A stretch of DNA of 51,360 nucleotides from positions 1 to 51,360 of the forward strand of contig CANFLL010000021.1 in the NCBI GenBank assembly GCA_947447825.1, in the 5' to 3' direction. Made by a program: the position numbers and the translations under genes. This stretch comes from Chitinophagaceae bacterium. Lineage in GTDB: Bacteria; Bacteroidota; Bacteroidia; Chitinophagales; Chitinophagaceae. Within the stretch, counting starts at the first letter, position 1, and each line of letters opens with the position of its first letter. Positions 35,130 to 43,580 of the stretch are shown in pieces. The notes beneath the pieces are model-generated. The model saw nothing but the letters and a program-made list of their open reading frames with translations. It was not told where the DNA came from and did no database searches.

Positions 35130-35858
35130 TCAATTAACCGCTATCAATTCCTCCAAAGAAATCCTATTTTCATAAATGGCCTTACCAATGATAACACCCT
35201 TGCAGCCAGCCTTTTGCAATTCATAAACATCATCAATCGTAGCAACACCGCCACTTGCAATCAAGTGCAATTGAGGGAATCGAGCCAAAATATTTTTATA
35301 TAAATCGATAGAAGGCCCTTCCAGCTTACCATCCTTACTAACATCGGTACAAAATATTTGCTGCACCCCAAGTTTTAGATAGTCTTCGATAAAGTCATAA
35401 ATATTGATGCCCGTGGTCTCCAACCAACCTCCAATGGCTATCATCTCGTCTTTTACATCAGCACCCAATAAGAATTTATCAGCACCATAAGCCTGCAACC
35501 AACTAACAAAAGTGGGTTTATCCTTCACGGCAATGCTCCCAACAGTGGCATAAGCGGCACCAGAACTGAACACAATATCCACGTCCTCTTTCTTTTTAAT
35601 ACCACCGCCAAAATCAATTATCATTTTTGTTTGCGATGCGATGGCTTCCAAAACCTTCCAATTCTTAACCGATCCAGCCTTTGCCCCATCCAAATCTACC
35701 AGATGCAAGCGATGCAAACCTGCATCTTCAAACATAAGAGCAACCTCCAATGGGTTTTCGTTATAAATGGTTTTCTGGGCATAATCGCCTTGCGTAAGGC
35801 GAACACATTTACCATCGATAATATCTATTGCGGGAATAATCTCTATATATGAATCCAT
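35130..35858 (-). CDS. hisA: ProFAR isomerase (phosphoribosylformimino-5-aminoimidazole carboxamide ribotide isomerase)
   Basis: 242 residues, normal length. It is a TIM-barrel paralogue of HisF that isomerises ProFAR to PRFAR. The catalytic Asp12 (P-A-I-D-I-I-D-G) and the Asp in C-T-D-V-S-K-D-G are present, as are the phosphate-binding G-G-G-I and A-S-G-G-V loops. It starts 60 bp after hisH; the 659-bp repeat-filled gap to hisF downstream is unusual for his genes, which are normally tightly packed. Confidence 0.95.
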   Translation of the reverse strand: MDSYIEIIPAIDIIDGKCVRLTQGDYAQKTIYNENPLEVALMFEDAGLHRLHLVDLDGAKAGSVKNWKVLEAIASQTKMIIDFGGGIKKKEDVDIVFSSGAAYATVGSIAVKDKPTFVSWLQAYGADKFLLGADVKDEMIAIGGWLETTGINIYDFIEDYLKLGVQQIFCTDVSKDGKLEGPSIDLYKNILARFPQLHLIASGGVATIDDVYELQKAGCKGVIIGKAIYENRISLEELIAVN

Positions 35859-35918
35859 ACTCTTCTATTACTTGTGTTCTTGGTGAAACCCTTGTGTACT
35901 TTGTGGTTAGCTTGTTTC

Positions 35919-36545
35919 TTACAATTCAATAAAATTCTTCAAAATCCGCTCTCCCACCACCGATGATTTTTCTGTATGAAATTGAACACCATAGAAGTTA
36001 TCCTTATTAAATGCGGCACTATAGGGCTGCACATAATTGGTGGTGGCGATGGTGTACTCATTTAAAGGAACAAAATAACTATGTACAAAATAGCAGTAAC
36101 TGTTTTCAGCCAAGCCTTCCATCAATGGGGACTTTAAATCGTATAGCGTGTTCCACCCAATTTGAGGGACTTTTATTTTGCTATATTTTTCTGGACGAAA
36201 GAGTTTTACCGGCTGATGAAGAATATCCAAGCAGGGAGTATTGTTCTCCTCAGAAAAAGTGCAAAGCAATTGCATACCAACACAAATCCCCAAAACAGGT
36301 TGCTTTAATTCTTTGATAACCGCATCAAGGTTATTCTCTTTGAGGCTATTCATGGCACTACTTGCTTCACCCACACCTGGGAATATTACCTTATCAGCCG
36401 CCATTATCTCTTCGTGATTATCGGTAACAATAGCATTAACTCCAATCCTTTCCAACGCATACAACACACTTTGAATGTTTCCTGCATTGTATTTTACAAT
36501 GACAATATTGCCTCTATTTTCTTTTATTGTAGAATCTATGCTCAT
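35919..36545 (-). CDS. hisH: Imidazole glycerol phosphate synthase glutaminase subunit
   Basis: 208 residues. Class I glutamine amidotransferase that feeds ammonia to HisF. The nucleophile Cys88 lies in G-I-C-V-G-M-Q-L-L, and the His190/Glu192 pair in G-V-Q-F-H-T-E-K-S. The oxyanion segment P-G-V-G is at 56-59. About 12 residues (M-S-I-D-S-T-I-K-E-N-R-G) precede the conserved N-I-V-I-V-K-Y-N-A-G-N; no other start codon of the ATG type is available. It follows the DUF6155-like gene by 13 bp. Confidence 0.95.
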   Translation of the reverse strand: MSIDSTIKENRGNIVIVKYNAGNIQSVLYALERIGVNAIVTDNHEEIMAADKVIFPGVGEASSAMNSLKENNLDAVIKELKQPVLGICVGMQLLCTFSEENNTPCLDILHQPVKLFRPEKYSKIKVPQIGWNTLYDLKSPLMEGLAENSYCYFVHSYFVPLNEYTIATTNYVQPYSAAFNKDNFYGVQFHTEKSSVVGERILKNFIEL

Positions 36546-36558
36546 TTGTTATTGTTAA

Positions 36559-37077
36559 TTATTTAGAAAGATATTCATCATAAGCATATTTAAGCGCATC
36601 ATGAAAGCCCCAACCAAAGTTTCTGGTTGAGTAAACTACCTCATTGCATCTTAACTTGAATTCATCTTCTAGCATTTCTTTTTGTATTAACTCTACTGCT
36701 TTATGAAAGGCATTAACGGCAGAATCATAAAATGGAATGTCAATATCACCATATTCTTTCGTAAACTCAACCGCCATCTCCACCCTATACAAAATAACAT
36801 CAATTAAATCCCTTGGATAAATAGATACTTTAGTAAATTCACTTATGATCTTTTTAACTTCTGATAAACGTGCTTTTCCAAAACCCCTATCGGGCATATA
36901 CTCCTTTTTAATCTTGTCTTTTACCTTTTTTACTATTTCAGAAGTGTCTCCACTAATTTCAATGTCGTAAAAGGTTTTTACATTATCAAACTTCTGATAC
37001 AACTTTTCAACTTCCTTTATCAACTCTTCTTTCGTTAAATCATTCAAGAACTTAGTCAGATCTCTTTTTGAAGCCAT
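36559..37077 (-). CDS. DUF6155-like protein of unknown function
   Basis: 172 residues, soluble and strongly charged. It opens S-K-R-D-L-T-K-F-L-N-D-L-T-K-E-E-L-I-K-E-V-E-K-L-Y-Q-K-F, a pattern I associate with DUF6155, and is predicted mainly helical; no catalytic motif or membrane segment is visible. It is wedged between trpA (6 bp upstream) and hisH (13 bp downstream), so it is surely co-transcribed with them. That position does not prove a role in amino-acid synthesis. The family name is from memory and needs a profile search. Confidence 0.8.
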   Translation of the reverse strand: MASKRDLTKFLNDLTKEELIKEVEKLYQKFDNVKTFYDIEISGDTSEIVKKVKDKIKKEYMPDRGFGKARLSEVKKIISEFTKVSIYPRDLIDVILYRVEMAVEFTKEYGDIDIPFYDSAVNAFHKAVELIQKEMLEDEFKLRCNEVVYSTRNFGWGFHDALKYAYDEYLSK

Positions 37078-37083
37078 ACAATA

Positions 37084-37893
37084 TTATTTTAAAATACTGT
37101 CTAAAAAAGCCTTTGTTGTTTGTTCCACATTGGTAGAACCTTCCAATGCCTTAATGTAAGCCGTACCAATAATTGCCCCATTGGCATATTTGCAAGCAGC
37201 AGAGAAAGTGGATTTATCTTTAATGCCAAAGCCGACCAATATTGGGTTATTCAACTTCATTGATTTCAATCTTTCCAAATACTTTTCTACAGCATTAAAA
37301 TCTTTCTCATTCCCTGTTGTAGAAGATGAGGATACTGCATACAAAAAACCACTACTCAACGAATCTAGCCTTCTCACACGCTCTTCACTAGTTTCGGGAG
37401 TAACCAAAAAGATAAAGTCTAAACCATACTTCTTAATGATAACCCCATATTCTGTTTCGTATTCATATTCTGGCAAATCTGGCAATATCAAACCATCAAC
37501 ACCAACAGCAGCTGCATCAGCACAAAACTTTTCAAATCCGTATTGCAACACAGGATTCATATATCCCATCAGAATGATAGCCGCTTTCTTTTCATACCCC
37601 TCCGCCCCTGAAGGGGAACTTTGGTTGCTCCCCTTTGGATGGGGGCGCAACTGATTAAACAATGTGGCTATCGTCATTCCATTAGCCAAAGCAACATTAC
37701 TACTTGCTTGAATTACAGGGCCATCAGCCAAAGGATCGCTGTAAGGCATTCCGAGTTCTATAATATCCGCGCCATTGGCTTGAAGTGTATTGATAATTGT
37801 AAGCGTACTATCCAAATGAGGATACCCAGCCGTACAATAAACATTTAAAACATTATTGGATTTATTCTTGAAAACCTCTTGTAACTTACTCAT
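37084..37893 (-). CDS. trpA: Tryptophan synthase alpha chain with inserted loop
   Basis: 269 residues. It cleaves indole-3-glycerol phosphate to indole and glyceraldehyde 3-phosphate. Catalytic Glu46 (I-I-E-L-G-M-P-Y-S-D-P) and Asp57 (L-A-D-G-P) are intact, as is L-M-G-Y-M-N-P-V-L-Q-Y-G and the phosphate-binding V-G-F-G-I. Between the helix before residue 83 and K-K-A-A-I-I-L-M-G at 102 there is an extra segment R-P-H-P-K-G-S-N-Q-S-S-P-S-G-A-E-G-Y-E encoded by a G/C palindromic element (37597-37648). The loop lies before strand 4 on the barrel's edge and may be tolerated. trpB and the other trp genes are not adjacent; trpA leads the his cluster here. Confidence 0.95.
   Translation of the reverse strand: MSKLQEVFKNKSNNVLNVYCTAGYPHLDSTLTIINTLQANGADIIELGMPYSDPLADGPVIQASSNVALANGMTIATLFNQLRPHPKGSNQSSPSGAEGYEKKAAIILMGYMNPVLQYGFEKFCADAAAVGVDGLILPDLPEYEYETEYGVIIKKYGLDFIFLVTPETSEERVRRLDSLSSGFLYAVSSSSTTGNEKDFNAVEKYLERLKSMKLNNPILVGFGIKDKSTFSAACKYANGAIIGTAYIKALEGSTNVEQTTKAFLDSILK
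37597..37648 (-). repeat. G/C palindromic element inside trpA
   Basis: On the gene strand a first half CGCCCCCATCCAAAGGGGAG and a second half AGTTCCCCTTCAGGGGCGGA, then GGGG, are joined by CAACCA. It is read as P-H-P-K-G-S-N-Q-S-S-P-S-G-A-E-G. The frame is shifted by two bases relative to the hisF copy. Confidence 0.85.
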
Positions 37894-38104
37894 TTAAAAC
37901 ATTTTATTTGTACGCACACACTTAACTATCTAAAAAAATCTCCTAATCTGATACAATTACACCAATAGGAATAGTAGATAGGCAAGCAGCAAATATAATA
38001 AGGTGCCTCTGTTTTCGCTTACAAGAGTGATTAAAATTGTGTGATTCAATTGTATAATTATTACTACTTACTTCGGATGAATGTTTGTGTATTTTGGTAA
38101 ACAT
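37894..38104. other. Upstream region of trpA
   Basis: No gene is seen. On the minus strand TATATTTG at 37990-37997 matches the -7 box and could serve trpA with a leader of about 90 bases. The nearest TTG on that strand is 24 bp upstream, wider than usual. Confidence 0.35.
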
Positions 38105-38142
38105 AAAAAAGCCCTTCAAGTAGATGCTCGAAGGGCTTTTTT
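38105..38142. terminator. Strong bidirectional terminator without an annotated gene
   Basis: AAAAAAGCCCTTC pairs with GAAGGGCTTTTTT around an 11-12-base loop. It is a classical intrinsic terminator on both strands. No intact gene ends here; a minus-strand reading frame tail stops 19 bp away (38161). Confidence 0.85.
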
Positions 38143-38160
38143 ATGCCCAATCCTATTTCT

Positions 38161-38286
38161 TTAAAAAGATCTGAAACCAAGTCTCTGTTTGATAAGGGTT
38201 TCGTATAAGTTCAAAGCGAATCCTACAAACGGCACATTGCAGTTTTCGGAAATTCCGAGTTCTTCAGTTGCTAATAACTGGTGATT
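38161..38286 (-). pseudogene. Possible C-terminal fragment of a lost gene
   Basis: An open stretch of 41 codons without a start codon, bounded upstream by a stop, reads ...E-E-L-G-I-S-E-N-C-N-V-P-F-V-G-F-A-L-N, then L-Y-E-T-L-I-K-Q-R-L-G-F-R-S-F-stop. Its composition looks protein-like, and a textbook terminator begins 19 bp past the stop. I do not recognise the family. Chance cannot be excluded at this length. Confidence 0.3.
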
Positions 38287-38319
38287 TTAGGGGATGCTCC
38301 CCATTTTAGGCTAAACAAT

Positions 38320-38610
38320 GCGTGCTTTACGTTGCACAACCCAGTGTTTTACGTTACTTAACCCCTAGCTTTACGTCAATCAGTGCGTGCTTTACGTCTC
38401 CTTACGTATACCACGCATTGATTGACATGAAATTTTACGTCTCCCTACGTATACCACGGTCTAATTGACGTAAAGTTTTACGTCCCTCCACGTAAAGCAC
38501 GGCCTGATTGACGTAAAAGTTTACGTCTCCCTACGTAAAGCACGGCCTGATTGACGTAAAATTTTACGTCCCTCCACGTAAAGCACGGTCTGATTGACGT
38601 AAAGATTTAG
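38320..38610. repeat. 43-bp tandem repeats rich in TTTACGT palindromes
   Basis: Five units of exactly 43 bp start at 38396. The consensus begins GTCTCCCTACGTAAAGCACG and ends TGATTGACGTAAAATTTTAC. Junctions create palindromes such as GACGTAAAATTTTACGTC. The left flank (38320-38395) has shorter degenerate units with CGTGCTTTACGT in the opposite orientation to the ACGTAAAGCACG in the main units. Non-coding; lies about 280 bp upstream of smc. Confidence 0.9.
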
Positions 38611-38891
38611 GTTAAAAGGTGAGAAGTTTAATGATTAGTGAATACACAACTCAAAGAATTAACAAAAGCATTGGCCATGAATAAAAATGAAAAACAAAGA
38701 GTAATATGTTCACTTGGATGTGTAGCATCAAAATAAACCTTGTGTACTTAGTTTCTACCTAGTGTCACTAGTGGTAAATACCTATCAAACAACTCTTTAT
38801 TAACTTTTCTATCTTTTTGTCCACATTGTGGATAACCGCCTTTGTGGTGAGTAACTATTGCCTTATGTTCGCAGACACTTAAAGAATTGGT

Positions 38892-41800
38892 ATGCGGTTA
38901 AAGAGTCTGGAAATAAAGGGTTTTAAAAGCTTCGCTGATAAGACATTGCTCAGTTTCGACGAGGGTATCACGGGCATTATTGGCCCTAACGGCTGTGGCA
39001 AGAGCAATATTATTGATAGTATCCGTTGGGTAATTGGTGAACAAAAGATAAGTGCATTGCGCAGCGAAAACCAAAGTGCCTTGGTTTTTAATGGCTCTAA
39101 AAACAGAAGTGCTAGCGGTTTGGCCGAAGTGAGCCTTACTTTTGAAAATACTAGAAACCTACTCCCTACCGAATTTAGTACCGTTACCGTTACCCGTCGT
39201 TTCTTTAAAAATGGAGATAGCGAATATCGCTTGAACGATGTTAGTTGTCGATTGAAAGACATTCATAACCTTTTTTTAGATACGGGTATCAGCACCGATA
39301 GTTATGCCATCATCGAACTAGGAATGGTAGATGACATTATCCGTGACAAGGAAAATAGCCGTAGAAGAATGCTGGAACAAGCGGCTGGCATAACCATTTA
39401 TAAAACAAGAAAGAAAGAAGCGAAAAGTAAATTAGATGCTACCGAGCAGGATTTGGCGCGCATAGAAGATTTATTGTTTGAAATAAATAATCAATTAAAA
39501 ACACTCGAAAACCAAGCAAAAAAAGCGGAGAAATACCTTGAACTAAAGAAAGAATATAAAGAAGTTGCCGTAGAACTAGCAAAAGCAGCTTTGGAAGGAT
39601 TCAACATTACATATAAGGAACTAAATGAGCAACAAGAAACCGAGGTAGATAAAAAGATTAGACTTGAGGCGGAAATTGCCAACGAAGAAGCATCCATTGA
39701 GCAAGAAAAGCTTGGTTTTATTGAGCAGGAAAGAGCTTTGCACAGTAAACAAACGGCATTTAATGAGTTGCTACAATCGCTAAGGGGTAAGGAAAATGAA
39801 AAGAACCTAGCAGCTCAGAAATTAAAATACCTCAAGGAAAAAGAGACTGGACTGAAAGACTTTTTGGCTAAAGCCGAAGGTCAGTTGAAGAACTTGGGAG
39901 ACAGTATTCAGTTTACGCAAGTGCAGGTTAATACGGAAAGCACAGTACTTCAGGAGTTGCAGTTTACGGTGGCAGCTTCGAAGCAAGCAATAGATGAAAA
40001 AAGAGAAATATTTGATGAGAAAAGAAGCGGATTAGATGCGTTAAGGGGCGAATACCAAAGTATTCAGCGTAATCAGTTTGATGCTGAAAAGCGTGTGGCC
40101 GTTGCCGATACTTCAATCAACAACATACAGCGTTCTTCCGTTCAGTTGCAGGATGAGCAGCAAAACAGAAGTGCGACCCTAAAACAATTGGAGGCAGAAC
40201 TTAAGGACAAAGAAGAATTGCAGGCCGAAAAGCGTGATGAATTGCAGGAACTGCAAACGGCGCATGAAACTGCCAAGCAAAATATATTTAATTCGCAGCA
40301 AGAGCTAGAAGTTTTTAGAAATAAACTAGCCGAAGAAACAAGAAAACTGGATAGCAAGCGTAATGAATATGCGTTGCTGAAAAGTTTGGTGGACTCGATG
40401 GAAGGTTATCCGGAGAGTATTAAATTTTTACACAAGAACCCTAATTGGAATCATACTGCTCCAATACTATCGGATATTATTTACGTTAATGAAAGCTACC
40501 GCACTGCCGTAGAGCAAGTGTTGGAGCCTTACCTAAACTATTATGTGGTAAATAATTTGGCAGAAGGAATGCAAGCCATTCAACTGCTAGATACCAATAA
40601 AAAAGGAAAGGCAAACTTCTTTTTATTAGATAAGATTGTGGCAGTTTCCAACTCATCTACCCAACCAAAGCACACCATCAAGGCTTTGGATGTGATAGAA
40701 GTGGATGAACAGTTTAAAAACTTGGCTGCACATCTATTAGGCAATGTGTTTATTGCTGAAAACGAAGAAGCTTTTGCACAAGAAAATACCAATGCCATCA
40801 TTCTTGAAAAATCTGGAAAGTATGTTCAAGGTCAATACACCCTTACAGGCGGCAGTGTAGGATTATTTGAAGGTAAAAAGATTGGTCGTGCCAAAAACTT
40901 AGAAAAACTAAGTGAGGAAATTGCACAGCAAGATACCATTGTAGTTTCTTTAAAAACGGAGATTAAAACATTGCATGAACAAGTGTTGGTGTTTAATCAA
41001 CAGTTGAAAGAGAATGCAATCAAGCAAACCGAGAACGAGATAAATCAGTTGACCAACCAAGTATTTGCTGCCAAGAACAAAATAGAAAATACGTTGGCTG
41101 CCCAAACCACTGCACAACAACGTTTGGAAGACTTGCAGCAACGGCTGGAAGATGAGCAGGAAGCCATTGCCACCACGAGGGAAAGTTTGGAAAGCCTTAA
41201 TAAAAAGTTACAACAGACATCTACAGATTTGCAATTGGTAGAAGGTGATTATAAGTTGGCAGAAAGGGATTATCAAGCTGCGTCTGCACAATATAATGAG
41301 AACAATTTACAGTTGACGCGTCAACAAAGCAAGATAAATGCATTGCAACAGGAGCTTACGTTTAAGCAAAAGCAACTAAGCGAATTGCATATCCAAATAG
41401 ATTCCAACACATCTCAATTGGGTGAAGCTGCTGGAAATATCTTAGAAGGAGAAAAGGGGTTATTGGCAAGCGAAGAAGCCTTACTTCAATTATTGAAAAG
41501 CAAGGAAGAAGAAGAAAAGAAACTGAATGAGGCCGATCAAGCTTATTATAATCTTAGGAATGCTTTACAAACAAAAGAAAGTGAACTGCGTACCAAAATT
41601 AAGAGCAAGGAAATGTTGGATGGTGTGTTGAATGCGCTAAAAGACAAGCTGAACGAACTTAAACTACAACTGGCAGGCATGAAAGAACGACTGCGTGTAG
41701 AGTTTAAGATAGATTTAGACAAGGTATTGCAAGAACAACGCATAACAGATTCTCCATTAGAAGACCTTCAAGCGAGTAGCGACAGGCTGAAAAGGCGTAT

Positions 41801-42413
41801 GGAAAACATGGGCGAAATAAACCCTACTGCCATTGAAGCTTATACCGAAATGAAGAAGCGTTACGACTTTATCCTTGAGCAAAAGAATGATCTGGTGACG
41901 GCGAAAGATAGCCTGATGCAAACTATTCAAGAAGTGGAAGCAACTGCTAACCAACAGTTTTTAGATACTTTTAATGCAGTACGTGAAAACTTCCAGAAAG
42001 TGTTTAAAGCTTTGTTTACAGAAGAAGATACGGCCGACATGGTGTTGGTAAACCCAGAAAACTTAGCCGAAACGGGTATAGAAATCATTGCAAAACCTAA
42101 AGGCAAGCGTCCTTCTTCCATCACACAGTTGAGCGGTGGTGAGAAAACGTTGACTGCCACGGCTTTGTTGTTTGCCATCTACTTAATAAAACCTGCCCCA
42201 TTCTGTATTCTCGATGAGGTTGATGCCCCACTAGATGACGCGAACGTCGGTAAGTTTACACAGATGATAAAGAAATTCAGCGATAACTCACAGTTTATCA
42301 TTGTTACACACAACAAACAAACGATGAGTGCGGTGGATGTGATATATGGCGTAACCATGCAAGAAGCAGGGGTGAGTAAACTAGTGCCGGTAGATTTCAG
42401 AAGTTTGAATTAA
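38892..42413 (+). CDS. smc: Chromosome segregation protein SMC
   Basis: 1173 residues, normal for bacterial SMC. Walker A G-P-N-G-C-G-K-S-N is at 31-39. Two long coiled coils (about 165-500 and 670-1015, rich in Glu/Lys/Gln heptads) flank the hinge (about 505-660, with G-Y-P-E-S-I-K-F-L and L-T-G-G-S). The ABC signature L-S-G-G-E-K starts at 1080 and Walker B reads F-C-I-L-D-E-V-D-A-P-L-D-D-A-N. It forms condensin with ScpA and ScpB, which are not nearby. Among the ATPases of this window it is the clear housekeeping one. A long gene-free region with the 43-bp array precedes it. Confidence 0.97.
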   Translation: MRLKSLEIKGFKSFADKTLLSFDEGITGIIGPNGCGKSNIIDSIRWVIGEQKISALRSENQSALVFNGSKNRSASGLAEVSLTFENTRNLLPTEFSTVTVTRRFFKNGDSEYRLNDVSCRLKDIHNLFLDTGISTDSYAIIELGMVDDIIRDKENSRRRMLEQAAGITIYKTRKKEAKSKLDATEQDLARIEDLLFEINNQLKTLENQAKKAEKYLELKKEYKEVAVELAKAALEGFNITYKELNEQQETEVDKKIRLEAEIANEEASIEQEKLGFIEQERALHSKQTAFNELLQSLRGKENEKNLAAQKLKYLKEKETGLKDFLAKAEGQLKNLGDSIQFTQVQVNTESTVLQELQFTVAASKQAIDEKREIFDEKRSGLDALRGEYQSIQRNQFDAEKRVAVADTSINNIQRSSVQLQDEQQNRSATLKQLEAELKDKEELQAEKRDELQELQTAHETAKQNIFNSQQELEVFRNKLAEETRKLDSKRNEYALLKSLVDSMEGYPESIKFLHKNPNWNHTAPILSDIIYVNESYRTAVEQVLEPYLNYYVVNNLAEGMQAIQLLDTNKKGKANFFLLDKIVAVSNSSTQPKHTIKALDVIEVDEQFKNLAAHLLGNVFIAENEEAFAQENTNAIILEKSGKYVQGQYTLTGGSVGLFEGKKIGRAKNLEKLSEEIAQQDTIVVSLKTEIKTLHEQVLVFNQQLKENAIKQTENEINQLTNQVFAAKNKIENTLAAQTTAQQRLEDLQQRLEDEQEAIATTRESLESLNKKLQQTSTDLQLVEGDYKLAERDYQAASAQYNENNLQLTRQQSKINALQQELTFKQKQLSELHIQIDSNTSQLGEAAGNILEGEKGLLASEEALLQLLKSKEEEEKKLNEADQAYYNLRNALQTKESELRTKIKSKEMLDGVLNALKDKLNELKLQLAGMKERLRVEFKIDLDKVLQEQRITDSPLEDLQASSDRLKRRMENMGEINPTAIEAYTEMKKRYDFILEQKNDLVTAKDSLMQTIQEVEATANQQFLDTFNAVRENFQKVFKALFTEEDTADMVLVNPENLAETGIEIIAKPKGKRPSSITQLSGGEKTLTATALLFAIYLIKPAPFCILDEVDAPLDDANVGKFTQMIKKFSDNSQFIIVTHNKQTMSAVDVIYGVTMQEAGVSKLVPVDFRSLN

Positions 42414-42416
42414 TAG

Positions 42417-42470
42417 TAAAAAGTCGAAAGTCATAAGTTGAAAGTCGAGAGTTAAGAGTTGGAAGTTAAA
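42417..42470. repeat. Degenerate AAGTCGAAAGTC-type simple repeat
   Basis: Imperfect repetitions of AAGTYGAAAGTC and AGAGTTGGAAGTT fill the gap between smc and the ATPase gene. The same kind of sequence, in inverted arrangement, occurs between gltB and gltD. Confidence 0.6.
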
Positions 42471-42486
42471 ACGGCTTAAAAGAATA

Positions 42487-42494
42487 TATTTTTG
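42487..42494 (+). promoter_or_regulatory. Candidate -7 box immediately before the ATPase start
   Basis: TATTTTTG ends only 3 bp before the ATG at 42498. If used, the transcript would start at or next to the start codon. A TTG at 42459-42461 lies 25 bp upstream, a longer gap than usual. Confidence 0.3.
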
Positions 42495-42497
42495 CCC

Positions 42498-43580
42498 ATG
42501 CGGATTAAGAAACTACACATACAGAACTTTAAATCTTTGGTTGATTTTCAACTAGAGGATATTCCCCAGTTCTGTGCTTTTGTTGGCCCTAATGCTAGTG
42601 GCAAGAGTAATATTTTTGAGGCGTTGGAGTTTATTAATTATTTGATTCGCTTCGATTTTGAAGCGGCTTCTTTTTTCGGTGGAAGTTCAGCAATTTTTTC
42701 CTTCAACTCAATTGATATAAGAAATAATAGTACAGTTTCGGGTCAAGATTTTGTTATTCAATTAAGCGATATCTATTCAAAACTAAGTATCAATTTTAAA
42801 AGTGATGGAAACATAAGTTACCTATCTTCAAATAATTTATTTCCTAACAAAGGAGTGATTGATAAATTTTCAATTTTACAATGGAACAATAACCCTGATG
42901 ATAAATATGCATTTATAAAAAAATTTAGAGAGCTAGGTTATCAATATGATAACGAGATTGAAACTTTCTTTGATAACTTTTCTAGAGTCTTTGTTGGTAA
43001 AACTGAATTAAAAAAAATTAATCAATCATCAAACAAACTCTTAATAGATGCTTCTAACCTTGCTCAAATTCTAGGAAAAATCTTTCAAGATGAAACCAAG
43101 AAAGAGGACTTTACAGAATGGCTTAGTATTTTGATTCCTGAGTTTAAAAGTATTGATGTTGTGAAAAGCGGGATTGATGGCAGCTTTCACATTTTTGTTT
43201 ATGAAAAAAGTCATTCAAAACCGTTTCCTATTGCTTTGTTATCTGATGGCACAAAGAATATTCTTGCATTGATGGCTGCTGTCTATCAAAGTAATGAAAC
43301 ACAGTTTCTTTGTATTGAAGAGCCTGAGAATGGATTACACCCACAAGCAATTGAGCAATTGATTGAATTGTTTAGGATAAAATGTGAGGAGGTAGGGCAT
43401 CATATATGGTTGAATACGCATTCCCAAACATTAGTTAGAAGCCTTAAAACGGAAGAGATTATATTGGTCAACAAGATAAATGGTGAAACAAAAGCCAAAC
43501 AATTAACCAAGAAAGATGATTATGGCATGAAGACAGATGAAGCGTGGTTGACCAATTTCTTTGGAGGGGGAGTGTTATGA
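42498..43580 (+). CDS. AAA (SMC/Rad50-like) ATPase, first gene of a putative defence cassette
   Basis: 360 residues from the ATG at 42498; an in-frame TTG at 42492 would add only two residues and is less likely. Walker A G-P-N-A-S-G-K-S-N is at 30-38, the signature-like L-L-S-D-G-T-K-N at about 248, Walker B F-L-C-I-E-E-P-E-N-G-L-H-P at about 275, and the H-loop N-T-H-S-Q-T near 311. This is the AAA_21/OLD-type architecture without its own nuclease domain. It overlaps the next gene by four bases (ATGA), and that gene encodes a TOPRIM-like protein, so together they look like a split OLD-family nuclease or PARIS-like pair. Defence function is inferred from this pairing only. Confidence 0.88.
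   Translation: MRIKKLHIQNFKSLVDFQLEDIPQFCAFVGPNASGKSNIFEALEFINYLIRFDFEAASFFGGSSAIFSFNSIDIRNNSTVSGQDFVIQLSDIYSKLSINFKSDGNISYLSSNNLFPNKGVIDKFSILQWNNNPDDKYAFIKKFRELGYQYDNEIETFFDNFSRVFVGKTELKKINQSSNKLLIDASNLAQILGKIFQDETKKEDFTEWLSILIPEFKSIDVVKSGIDGSFHIFVYEKSHSKPFPIALLSDGTKNILALMAAVYQSNETQFLCIEEPENGLHPQAIEQLIELFRIKCEEVGHHIWLNTHSQTLVRSLKTEEIILVNKINGETKAKQLTKKDDYGMKTDEAWLTNFFGGGVL

Noticed and set aside
38396-38610. CRISPR-like array upstream of smc
   Set aside because: The whole 43-bp unit repeats; there are no variable spacers.
43544-43576. Upstream start for the TOPRIM gene
   Set aside because: It lies inside the ATPase coding sequence; the ATGA overlap with a good ribosome binding site at 43577 is more likely.
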